Shown: positions 1 through 10,479 of the stretch, in pieces
How the letters are laid out: every line of letters begins with the position of its first letter
Position numbering within the stretch: the first letter of the stretch is position 1
Origin: Isoetes taiwanensis
Taxonomy: Eukaryota > Streptophyta > Lycopodiopsida > Isoetales > Isoetaceae
DNA: 64,000 bases
Assembly (NCBI GenBank): GCA_021234155.1
Contig: JAJEKV010000047.1
Coordinates: forward strand, 8,224,033 to 8,288,032
Direction: 5' to 3'
The notes under the pieces: model-generated
Told to the model about the DNA's origin: nothing
Seen by the model: only the letters and a program-made list of their open reading frames with translations
Database searches by the model: none
Translations under genes and position numbers: made by a program

Positions 1-336
1 TCACCCGTGCAAAAGGAATTGAAAGCGCCAGCTTTAGGGAGGGAGAGCGAGAGCGAGAGGGAGAGGGAGAGGCAGAGCTGGAGGGAGAGCGGCAGCGGCA
101 GCGCTTCGACATTCTGTTGGAAGGAATTGGACGATGCTTCTCCTTCACGACCATAGCCTATAAAGGCTGGCGTGAAATTAATTTCGTAGGCTACGATTTT
201 AGGATTTCGTACCATTAGCATCTTTAGTAGGCAACTAATAATAACCTCGAAATGACCATTATTTTATTTTCTAAAAAACATAAAAAAAAAAAATATATAT
301 ATATATATATCTATCCTGAATTGGCCATTCATGAAT
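1..336. other. Non-coding flank of the first satellite array
   Basis: No gene is visible. It holds a purine-rich GAGAGGGAGAG stretch near 39-95 and an AT-dinucleotide run near 290-312, just before the satellite begins. Confidence 0.6.
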
Positions 337-1826
337 AGCTCCAACATGCCACCTATGATGCACCACATGATTCACCAAATGCACCACATGATTCACCACA
401 TGCACCATTTGCATCACCAAACATGTTGGTCAATGAAAGTCAAACATGTAACAAAGGTCATGTAAAGGCTCAAGCATGCCAAGGTGGCTCAAATATGCCA
501 CCTAGGCTCCAACATGCCAAGGTGGCTCAAACATGCCACGTAAGCTCCAACATGCCACCTACGATGCACCACATGATTCACCAAATGCACCTCATGATTC
601 ACCACATGCACCATTTGCATCACCAAACATGTTGGTCAATGAAAGTCAAACATGTAACAAAGGTCATGTAAAGGCTCAAGCATGCCAAGATGGCTCAAAT
701 ATGCCACCTAGGCTCCAACATGCCAAGGTGGCTCAAACATGCCACTGTAAGCTCCAACATGCCACCTACGATGCACCACATGATTCACCAAATGCACCTC
801 ATGATTCACCACATGCACCATTTGCATCACCAAACATGTTGGTCAATGAAAATCAAACATGTAACAAAGGTCATGTAAAGTCTCAAGCATGCCAAGGTGG
901 CTCAAATATGCCACCTAGGCTCCAACATGCCAAGGTGGCTCAAACATGCCAAGTAAGCTCCAACATGCCACCTACGATGCACCACATGATTCACCAAATG
1001 CACCTCATGATTCACCACATGCACCATTTGCATCACCAAACATGTTGGTCAATGAAAGTCAAACATGTAACAAAGGTCATGTAAAGGCTCAAGCATGCCA
1101 AGGTGGCTCAAATATGCCACCTAGGCTCCAACATGCCAAGGTGGCTCAAACATGCCACGTAAGCTCCAACATGCCACCTACGATGCACCACATGATTCAC
1201 CAAATGCACCTCATGATTCACCACATGCACCATTTGCATCACCAAACATGTTGGTCAATGAAAGTCAAACGTCAAACATGTAACAAAGGTCATGTAAAGG
1301 CTCAAGCATGCCAAGGTGGCTCAAATATGCCACCTAGGCTCCAACATGCCAACGTAGCTCAAACATGCCACGTAAGCTCCAACTTGACACCTACGATGCA
1401 CCAGATGATTCACCACATGATTCACCAAATGCACCTCATGATTCACCACATGCACCATTTGCATCACCAAACATGTTGGTCAATGAAAGTCAAACATGTA
1501 ACAAAGGTCATGTAAAGGCTCAAGCATGCCAAGGTGGCTCAAATATGCCACCTAGGCTCCAACATGCCAAGGTGGCTCAAACATGCCACGTAAGCTCCAA
1601 CATGCCACCTACGATGCACCACATGATTCACCAAATGCACCTCATGATTCACCACATGCACCATTTGCATCACCAAACATGTTGGTCAATGAAAGTCAAA
1701 CATGCCACGTAAGCTCCAACATGCCACCTACGATTCACCACATGATTCACCACATGGTTCACCAAATGCACCACATGATTCACCACATGCATCATTTGCA
1801 TCACCACATCTATCACGACATGTAAC
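337..1826 (+). repeat. CATG-rich satellite, about 206-bp higher-order unit
   Basis: The anchor AGCTCCAAC (one variant copy) recurs at 337, 543, 750, 956, 1162, 1375, 1593 and 1712, giving periods of 206, 207, 206, 206, 213, 218 and 119 bp. Each unit is built of roughly 19-20-bp monomers around CATG, of two kinds: GGCTCAAACATGCCA types, and CATGATTCACCA types in the first half of the unit. The strand shown is nearly free of stops in all three frames, so overlapping ORFs of 80-190 codons appear. Because 206 is not a multiple of three, the frame rotates between units, and I treat these ORFs as by-products of composition. The same monomer family, inverted, forms the array at 49.7-53.2 kb. Confidence 0.95.
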
Positions 1827-1829
1827 ACC

Positions 1830-4495
1830 ACATTGTCATGAATCTTTGAATACATCAATTTCTTCTAGAGATTTGAACTCCACCAGAGTGTTGCTCTGGT
1901 CAGCCAGAAAAGTCTATTGTATACAATAGTATACAACAATGTACATTAGAGTGTCAATGAAAGAATAGGTTACAAGAATAACCTCTTTGGTTACAATAAT
2001 ACAAACATGTGATTACAAGTAAAGATCTATTGATCTGTCAACCTCGACTTCATTACTACAAAGAATCGTGGCTTCACAACATCAATCATCATTCTACGTG
2101 TCCAACATTTCGCAAACTAGAAATTGGTACACCCCCGCAACAAATATATCAGGGCCTCACATTGGATGAGTAATACCTTCAAATTTACGAACTCACCTTG
2201 CATTGGGATAGTATGTCCAAGTCTCAGATTATCAAGCAGCCACAACTTTCTTTACAAAGACACATATAGCAGACCACACCTACCAACAATCGACCGAGTG
2301 GGGAACTTGTAATTTTCTTGTGGCGCAGCTTTTATGGTGCTTGGGGAATTTTGTGTTTGCATCCTCAACAAAACTCATGACAAAGCCTCGGAGCCCTTGT
2401 ACATTTCTAGGTCACCAAAATGGTACACACCGACCGACATTTAACCGGGTGACCTCCAAGACCTACAATGACATACACCGCCCAAAGGTCGCCGATAACA
2501 TGTTGGCGTAATGGTACATTCAAATTGCAAGTTGAGGGTGCAACAGTTTGTCCTTTGAAGCAAGCTCGCTCGACAAGAATGTGTAAATGAGCGGATCCAT
2601 GAAATGGAACCTCTGCTCCATGTCATGCTTGATGCAATTGGTGCATACACCGCCAAAGTCCAAGGTCCGGTAAAACAAGATGATTTAAGAAACAAATGTA
2701 AGACTTCAAATGAAGTTGTTTATATTAAATTACTAACCTCATGAAGAAATGGACTATCCTCACTTTGAACCAATCCCTACTTTTCTCCAATATTCGATTG
2801 CCTCTTGATCAAGCACAAGAGGCTCCTCGCTCATCCTTTAAACACTTCAAGTGGCAAGTGTTCTGGTCTGATGTGCGCTCTTAACACCGCAGCCCTCGTG
2901 GCCGGTGGTGTAAGTTTACATTCAGCAAAATGGAAGATCATTGAAAACCTTGAGGAACATTGAAATAGCCAAGAAATGAACAATTGAAGTAAAACTTTGT
3001 TTATATTAAAAGTCAAGAGAGGTTACATCATATACACAATAATACTATTTCTAGGCTTTAGTTCTATGTTTTTTTCATCATATTAATACAAATTTGACTC
3101 TCGTCAAACATATTCAAAGATTTTGTTGCTTTCGACATAACTTTGCACATTCCCCGCCTTCAAAGAACCCCCCCTTCCAAACCTTTAGATCATTCATGAG
3201 GAAATTGCCATCTACTCTGCCGGGGCTCCAAATTGTTTGGACAGATCATGGTGTTTGGCGCATTGAGGTACCCTTTTGTATCTGCTGTCATCAATGAGAA
3301 GCACGTTCTCTTTTTTGTGAAACCCGAAATTAAATCGTAGACCTTTTTCAGTGCTTCAAAAAAAATTGGCTTTTATTGTTAAATAAATTTGTGTTGGTAC
3401 ACTGATCCTGACTCCATATGAACTTGAATTTGTCCTTGTGTTTCATCAATGCTCCCTTAACTATGACTCTCAAGTTTTGAGCCTGCAGGCTGGACCAAAG
3501 TGCTATATGAAAATTTCTAACCGCACCAATCTATGAACTCGCCCACCTGTCTAGTTACTACCCACTTGGTTCTCAAGTAAGTGTGATCAACTTAACATCA
3601 TCTTCTTTGGCGTGGGTATGGACTCACTCTTGTCATAGCTTCTACCCAACTCCATTGTAGTCAAAACAAGCGTGATTGGGCTTAACCTTGTAGTCTTCTC
3701 GCATGGACGAGTTGGTGCGGGCGGAAAGATTCGCTTCAGCATTTCTTGGTGCGTATTGGAACTTCGCTTCAAAGATCTCTTCGCAGGGCTGGAAACTTCG
3801 CTTCAGAATGTCTTGGAGGTGTCTTTTGCTTGGAATTCTCTTGCTTTTTCTCCGAGACACTTCCAGCTGCAAAATTTAACAATTCGGTAACTATATGGGT
3901 CAAATTAAAAGAAGACGGGCACAAAAGGTTGGAAGTTACCTTGTGACTTACATTCACCAAACGATTTGTTCAGATCATAACCCGATGCATCCGCTGATTT
4001 GGCGCATTGGTGTGGAGCATGACTTAATGCATCTGTTGATCCAAGCAGATTGTTGTCCAGTTGAGCACCTATCGGAGCTTGACTTGATGCACCTACGATT
4101 TGTTGACATCTACCGATTTGTCCGACTTCCTCAGAACCTGATGCATCTTCCGGTTTGCCCGAAGTTTCTATCTCGTGTCTAATGCTTTCAAGGGGTGCGA
4201 AGTGTCTTGTCCCCTAACTCAACCACATTGTACATCTATATCTACAAAGTAGGGATGAAGAAGTAAGCTACATATCCCAATTGCATCAAACAAGACTTGG
4301 TTACCTTTGAGGGTAGAAAATAATTCCCTTTTGGTGTGCTAGATGGACTCACATAGTCATTGCCACCAAGATGAACAATTAGACCTGAATTAGTAAACGG
4401 CACCATGCTCGCAAACCCGAATTGAATCACAATTGATTGTAACTATGCTTTGGTTTTTTAACTAAGCTCCGGACTTTTTACTCTCTTTTTACGAT
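1830..4495. other. No convincing gene; decayed unique sequence
   Basis: Only short, frequently interrupted frames occur on both strands. A minus-strand patch near 2,590-2,650 reads DMEQRFHFMDPLIYTFL and may be an old transposon remnant, but no family is recognisable. AT-rich throughout, with no repeat structure of note. Confidence 0.4.
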
Positions 4496-4500
4496 GTTCT

Positions 4501-4573
4501 GTTTTTTATATATCTAAAGTGTCCCCTAAAATGAGCGAAGATCTCATCCTGGGGCACTTTAGATACAAAAAAC
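4501..4573. repeat. Long foldback hairpin, copy 1
   Basis: The left arm starting at 4501 (GTTTTTTATATATCTAAAG, then TGTCCCC) pairs with the right arm 4551-4573 (GGGGCACTTTAGATACAAAAA, allowing a small bulge). ATGAG and CTCAT extend the pairing inward. A related hairpin follows at 4651, and both are flanked by GAGACTAAGCC-type sequence, as expected of a small MITE-like family. Confidence 0.7.
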
Positions 4574-4650
4574 AGAGAAGCAAAAGAGACTAAGCCAGCC
4601 AGATCTTGTTTTATGTCTCCGCTTACTCCCTTTTCGAAGTTTCCCTTGAG

Positions 4651-4704
4651 GTATCTAATTACCACCGAGTGAGCGATGTCATCCTAGGGGGGCAAATTAG
4701 ATAC
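4651..4704. repeat. Related foldback hairpin, copy 2
   Basis: The arms GTATCTAATT (4651-4660) and AATTAGATAC (4695-4704) are a perfect 10-bp inverted repeat. The loop keeps the GTGAGCGATGTCATCC core resembling copy 1 (ATGAGCGAAGATCTCATCC), so the two are diverged members of one family. Confidence 0.65.
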
Positions 4705-4863
4705 GATAAACGAAAACGAAGGAGACTAAGCCGACTTACTCTCTTTTCGAAGCTACCTATAAGTGCTCACCAGTAAGTGCCTCGAGTTTGAAGTTGCTTT
4801 TGATCCTCCTGCACTCACACCTAAGGCTTGTACCCATGTCAGAAAATTCATGACAAAGAATTC

Positions 4864-5535
4864 TCAATGCAACAGTTGATTACAAATCCTCGCAAAGTGA
4901 ACGAAATTTGTCAATGAGAATACAATTATACTAAGCACTTCGTGAATTTTGTTATGAAGTACCTCAAGAGGTCGAAAGCGCATGGATGGAAGATGGTATT
5001 GGTGACTCGATTCAAGAATCAAAGTTGGTAGTGGTTTCCCATCCACCGGAGGATCTTGCCACAGAATGGACAGCCACTACCATAATCTTCACCTTATCAA
5101 GGTCCGGAAGTAGTGGATCCAAGACAAATAAAGGAAGACGGTCCTTGCAAGACGTAAACCTCTCTAACCTTGGTTCCAAAGACTTTCAATGTCATTTGTT
5201 GTTCGCTTCCCTGGCCGACAAGCAGATTAAGCTCCTCGATTTTTGTCCGCTCAAGTTCGCAATAGTTCCTTCAAATTTCTCCTCGATCTTGGCATATAGC
5301 CCTAATACCGCCCGCATCGACTTGGTTTATCCTTAATCATTCCTTCCCATTTTTTAAATCTTTATTCATCTTCTCGCCCGGAACTCAAGTTGTTTGAACC
5401 TTCATTTGTAGCACCTGCAGTGCTTTGATCACAAGTTTGCAACCTTGCCTTTACACTCAATCACTTCGATCTTGTAGAGTTGATCCATTCTCCCAAAGGT
5501 CCCGTTGAATTCATCCGAAAGTAATCCAAGGTTAG
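4864..5535 (-). pseudogene. Decayed coding remnant, coiled-coil-like, unknown family
   Basis: Reading down the minus strand from 5,535, one frame gives SDEFNGTFGRMDQLYKIEV followed by KGKVANL. A shifted frame then gives LVIKALQVLQMKVQ, and another gives KIEEKFEGTIANL and KIEELNLLVGQG. This heptad-like, lysine/glutamate-rich pattern with frame changes suggests a coding region that has lost its frame. Below 5,046 a further 60-codon open stretch exists. It may be the downstream part of the remnant at 6.34-6.87 kb, separated by the minisatellite. No family recognised; function unknown. Confidence 0.3.
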
Positions 5536-5544
5536 TACCACATG

Positions 5545-5985
5545 ACACAACAAAACACCACTTTACACACCACAAATTCCATCATGACAAACTTTGCATC
5601 ACAAATGGCGTCATATTCACCACATGTGTTGTGGCATGTGGCACCAAACTGGTGCCACATGCCACACCACATATGGCACCACAATGCACCCAAGGCACCA
5701 CATATGGCAATCCATTACCGCACCACAAATGGCGTCAAAGACACCACATGTGGTGCAAAATGGGATCCATAGTGGTGCCACATTAGACACCACATGTGGC
5801 ACCACAATGCCGCGAAGGCACCACATCCCAAGGCAGCATCCACCACCCCATATGTGGCGTATAGCGTGGTGCAATATTTAGCGCAAAAGCGGTTATACCA
5901 CATATGGCGCATAATCCACCATTCACAAGTATCACCATATCTAACATCACATATGTATGACACTAAGTATAGAAACATATGGAAG
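5545..5985. repeat. Degenerate CACCACATGTGG-type minisatellite
   Basis: Irregular repetition of blocks such as CACCACATATGGCACCACAA and CACCACATGTGGTG. Many units contain small palindromes centred on CATATG or CATGTG (ACCACATGTGGT). Like the two satellites in the window it is built around CA-TG cores, but its monomer is different. The long frames open on both strands here are compositional. Confidence 0.85.
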
Positions 5986-6338
5986 CCAATTCACTATTCA
6001 TAAAAGGTACCACGTTTGGTACTATATGTGACACTACATATGCTACAAACTACATTATTAACATATAATTGGCACCATATGACTGTCTTGTAACACATTT
6101 GGAGCTACATACTACTGTGAACTGAAATTATCCACCACAACTCGAAACCAGCTGCACAAATTTCCTACACATAACTTACAACACACCCAAATGAAGAAGT
6201 AAGTGGTGTACCTGATTGTTCAAGCTTGCTAGACCTTGCATCATATGGTGGTTCCAGAAGAAGAGGGTTGAAAAGTACCTATTTTTTCAGTGATTTTCCC
6301 CGAGATTCTTCTTACAGCTTGAGGAGGCTTGAATTGTG
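5986..6338. other. No gene seen
   Basis: AT-rich sequence with scattered CATATG words trailing off from the minisatellite. No open frame, hairpin or RNA gene is visible. Confidence 0.5.
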
Positions 6339-6344
6339 GCCTAG

Positions 6345-6870
6345 TCATTTCAAGAGAGGAAGCATCATCTGTGGCATGTCGCTCTGCTTCCTCACTATTT
6401 GAAATGCTTGCATTCTTCCTCTTACGTTGGGACGGAGGCTTGAACTCTTTTCTCTTAACTGCTGCCGAAACTCAACCAGCTTTATTTCTTTTCCTTTTGT
6501 GTGAAGGTAATACGCAATGCCATAGTCCAGTGAGGCCATGCCTCCCCAGTGCACACTTCCCGCTTTGGATTTTTTGTAAAGGCACATATATTCATTATAC
6601 CTCTCCTTGCTCGATTCTTCAACCTGCATGATGAAACAAAACAATATTCTAAACAACAGAGAATCATGGGCATCCCCGAATCTAGAATGCAACCCACCTG
6701 TAAGTGGATTTTCCTAATACTTTCGGTCCCCAAACAGACTCGATTTCTTCTTGTGTGGCGTAATGCTTTTCTTGCCTGTACATTTCCTTGTAGGTGTATC
6801 CCGTGGCATTCAAGTCCCAGATGATCGAGCCATTTCGCGGATCGATCTTCTTGCCGTAAATCGAAAATGG
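6345..6870 (-). pseudogene. Two-block coding remnant with intron-like gap, unknown family
   Basis: The upstream block (about 6,870-6,698) reads SIYGKKIDPRNGSIIWDL, then GYTYKEMYRQEKHYATQEE and WGPKVLGKSTYR. It ends at a good donor, CTTACAG|GTGGGT. The next block starts after a good acceptor, CATCATGCAG|GTTG, at 6,623 and reads VEESSKERYNEYMCLYKK, then HWGGMASLDYGIAYYLHTKG and KLVEFRQQLREKSSSLRPNV, to a stop at 6,345. The phases do not match: the donor leaves two bases, while the acceptor needs a clean codon boundary. The gene is therefore probably broken or the join lies elsewhere. Protein-like composition and matched splice signals argue for a genuine old gene or transposon ORF. No family recognised. 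Confidence 0.4.
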
Positions 6871-6992
6871 TCTTGCCGGATTAAGGGAGCGTGATCAGAG
6901 TTTTTGAGGGAAAATGAAAATTCAGAATCAGAAATGGTCTTGCCGGATTAAGGGAGCGTGATCGAGTTTTTGAGGGAAAATGATCGTACGCT
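6863..6992. repeat. Tandem duplication, about 72-bp period
   Basis: AAATGGTCTTGCCGGATTAA and the following GGGAGCGTGATC...GAGTTTTTGAGGG occur twice in a row with few differences. They abut the upstream end of the coding remnant. Confidence 0.85.
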
Positions 6993-7139
6993 GTCAAATA
7001 AGCCCAATAAGACCGAAAGGACAAAATTTTGAATAAGTAATCATGTGTATTTTGAAAAAATAACTCCCTCTCCCACTACAAATTCGGTAGTTCCCACCAC
7101 ACTTAGCACCCAAAAATGTGGTGCTAAAATGCACATTTT

Positions 7140-10100
7140 TGTTCCACTACAACATGCTTTCACCCGTATATTGAACATGAGCAACCAGTGTATTCTCTTA
7201 GCATGTATCATGAAATGAGAAAATATAATGTGTATCCTAGCGCCTACACACTTGTCGTTGTTCGAGAGCTTGTATCGTAAACCGGAGATTTAGAAAGAGG
7301 TCGAAAGATTCATATTGAAATAGTAAGAAGAGGATTTGATAGGAACCCATTTGTCGAAGTATTGTTATTAACATGTATTCCAAATGTTGCTCACCCGGAG
7401 AAGCACGAAAAGTTTTGATAAGCTATCGGTCAAGGAATGTCGTAACACTGGAATGCATTAATCTCGTGGTATGTTGAAAATGGTGATGGTCGAGGCATTG
7501 CTACTGCTTTCAACGAATGCAACTTGAGGGCATGTCTCCCGATACTACCACATTTATTTGCAGCTTGAAAGCTTGTGGCATGTTACTTGTCAATCCAACC
7601 AAAATGTCATGTGTTAGTGGTAGAGCCATACACGTGAAAGCTACATAAAAAGGGTTGGATAAAGATATTTTTGTTGCAAATACCATAATTGACATGTATG
7701 CAAAATGTGGAGCAATGTATGAGGCTCGAGAAGTTTTTGACAAATTGGTAGTTCGTAATGTTGTGTCCCGGAATGTGCCGATTGCGGATATTCTCAAAAT
7801 GCAAATGGGGAGGCTTTGAAATGTTTTGAACAAATGATATTAGAGGGCATGCCCGCAGACGTTATCACATTCATTTGCACTTTGAAGGCCCGTGCGATCG
7901 GGTAACATAGATAAGGGGCGGAAATACACCATAATATAAAGAGAAAAAGGTTTGAGAGGGACCTTTTCCTTGGCAACACATTGGTTGACATGTATGCCAA
8001 ATGTGGTGCACTTAACGATGCCCCAACAGTCTTTGATGAGCTACGAAAGTGCGTGATGTTGTGTCATGGAGTGTTTTAATTGGAGGATATGTTGAAAATG
8101 GTCATGGCGAAAATCATTAAGGATATTTGAATGGATGCAACTAGAGGGTCCACCTCCGGATAGTGCAACATTTGTTTGTCGTTTGAAAGCTTGTAGCACC
8201 TTAGCAATTGTAGAGAAGGGCCGAGAAATACACTCAATAATTTTACAAAACCACTTTGAGAAAGACACTTTAGTTGGTACTAGTTTGATAGACATGTATG
8301 CTAAATGTGGCTCAATGATGGAAGCGCAGAAGTCTTTGACAGTTACCAATTAGAAATGTTATTTCTTGGACATCATTAATTGAAGGGTATGCTGAAACGG
8401 ACTTAGTCACGAAGCCCGAGGTGTCTTGAGCAGTCATGCGTGGAGTATATTTGTCCAAATGCTGTCACATTCCTTTGCGCTTTAAAAAGCATGTTGCAAA
8501 AGATTGGAGCTATATGTACAAAGACGGAGAATTCATGCTCGGGTTGTACAAAAGGGGTTACTTGGAAAACCTTAGCATTGGAAATTGTTTAGTCGGCATT
8601 TATGCAAAACATGGCTACCTTGCGAAGCACATGAAGTGTTTGATAGACAAGAAGGAAAGGATGTAGTCTCTTGGACCGCCTCGATATCTGGATATCTTTG
8701 AGAATGGCCTTGGTCAAGAGGCTCAAATGTTTCCGACAAATGTTATTGCATGATGTTTCTCCGATGCTATAATTTTTCTTTCTTGCCTAAAAGCTTGTGG
8801 GGACGTGGGATCCGTGGGATGATTACAAGGGAAATACATGCAAAAGTTATACTGACTAGGATTTCAAGAGGAAGCCATGCTTGTTGGAAGTCCGGTTGAC
8901 ATGTATGCAAGATGTGGATTGCTTGCGGATGCAAGAAATGTTTTTGACAGACCGTCATACCAAAATATCACTTCATGGAATGCACTTATTGCGGGATATA
9001 TTGAAAATGGACATAACCAACAAAGCGAATTGTTTTGTGCGGATGCAAGTGCAAGGGTTTTTGCCGGATGCTATCACCCTAGTTTGCGGTTTGAAAGCCC
9101 TGTGGCAACTTAAAAAAATGTAGACCAGGGGACTAAAGATACATGATGAGATTGTTTGCAAAAATTTAAAGATAATGTTTTTGTTAACAATGCCTTGATT
9201 AGCATGTATGCAAAATGTGGGTTATTTGTGGAGGCACTGAAGGTATTTGACAAGCTTCCAATCTGGGATGTTGTTTCATGGAATGCTCTAATTGAGGGCT
9301 ATAGTGGCAATGGATGTGGTCAAGAAGCGCCCGAAATGTCTTGAAGCTATGCAGCTAGAAGGCATGTCACCGGATGTTGTCACTCTTGTTTCTGGCCTAA
9401 ACGCTTTGCAAAGAACGTAGGAAGCATAGAAAAGGTCGAGAAATACACATTGACATTGTCTTGCAGAGGATATGGGAATGACCCTTTTGTTGGCGAGACA
9501 TTGATTGATATGTATGCAAAATGTGCTTCATGGGAGAAGCACAAACCGTATTCAATAATCCGCAATTCAAAATGTTATTTCATGGAATGCAATGATAAGA
9601 GCATTTAGTATGAATGATGAGTGCACCATGGTCGCGTGCGGTGTTTCCATAAGATGCTAGAAGAAGGTATAATCCCAAATGGTGTCACATTCACGTGTCT
9701 CCCCATCGCTTGCGATCGTTCTAACTTTGTGGTCAAAGGTCGGGAATATTTTAAGGTAATGACGAAGAATATAATATTGCACCAACAACAGATCACTATA
9801 CTTGCTTAGTGGACATTCTTGCACGGTGCAGGCACTTGCACGAGGCAGAGAAATTGCTTAAACTTCTCTCCATCTAAGAAAAATGGACCGACTTTTTCCT
9901 CGGATCATGTAAAACATATGGAGAAACGAGAACTAGGAATAAGGTGCTTTGATCAGCTAGTACATATGAATCCACAAAATGCCTCTTCGTATGTGCTTAT
10001 GGCAAATATTTATGCAAGTGAGGGTGGATGGGAGGAAGCAAATAAAATCCTGGAGCTTAAACAACGTGCGGGGGCAAAGAAAAAACCTGCAATTGCCATG

Positions 10101-10476
10101 ATTGAGGTAAATAGTCAGGTGCACCAATTTGAAATTGGTGATAAACAGACTTCAGAACTTAAACAAATGTTAGAGACATTGAACTTATCCATGAAGGATG
10201 AAGGTTATATCCCAAATCTTGAACTTGTCTTGAAACGTATAACTGACGAGAAGTCACATTATGTGGGCATGTAGAGAGAATGGCTATGGCATTTGGCCTT
10301 CTCCACACTCCACAAGGGCATACATTGCGTGTCACTAAAAATTTGAGAATGTGCAATGATTGTCATTGTGCCACTAAGGTTATATCTAGAACTGAAAAAT
10401 GAGAGATTACTGTTCGAGAGCCCAACTGGGTACATCACTTCAAGGAAGGCATGTGTTCTTGTGGAGACATGTGGTG
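7140..10476 (+). pseudogene. PPR-DYW:KP family pseudogene
   Basis: PLS-class pentatricopeptide motifs run along the plus strand in constantly changing frames. Recognisable pieces are EQPVYSLSMYHEM near 7,180, LVGTSLIDMYAKCGSM near 8,280, VNNALISMYAKCGLF near 9,190 and SSYVLMANIYASEGGW near 9,990. The E-region is followed by KKKPAIAMIEVNSQVHQF near 10,080, the KPAxA signature, and then a damaged cytidine-deaminase-like domain: [25 protein letters not shown] and HHFKEGMCSCGDMW, stop at 10,474-10,476. Frameshifts are numerous, and one in-frame TGA interrupts the last 30 residues where the intact relative has RREI. The gene is clearly a paralogue of the one at 26.2-29.8 kb. An intact version would encode an organelle-targeted RNA editing factor; this copy is dead. 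The exact 5' end is not visible. Confidence 0.9.
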
Positions 10477-10479
10477 ATT

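Noticed and set aside
533-1825. Overlapping ORFs of 80-189 codons in the first satellite
   Set aside because: They are translations of the 206-bp tandem units in rotating frames, with no codon bias, unique sequence or domain.
337-1826. CRISPR-like regular array
   Set aside because: Units are contiguous tandem repeats without unique spacers, in a eukaryotic context.
5505-5881. ORFs on both strands across the CACCACATGTGG array
   Set aside because: Minisatellite composition; similar lengths on opposite strands and no protein features.
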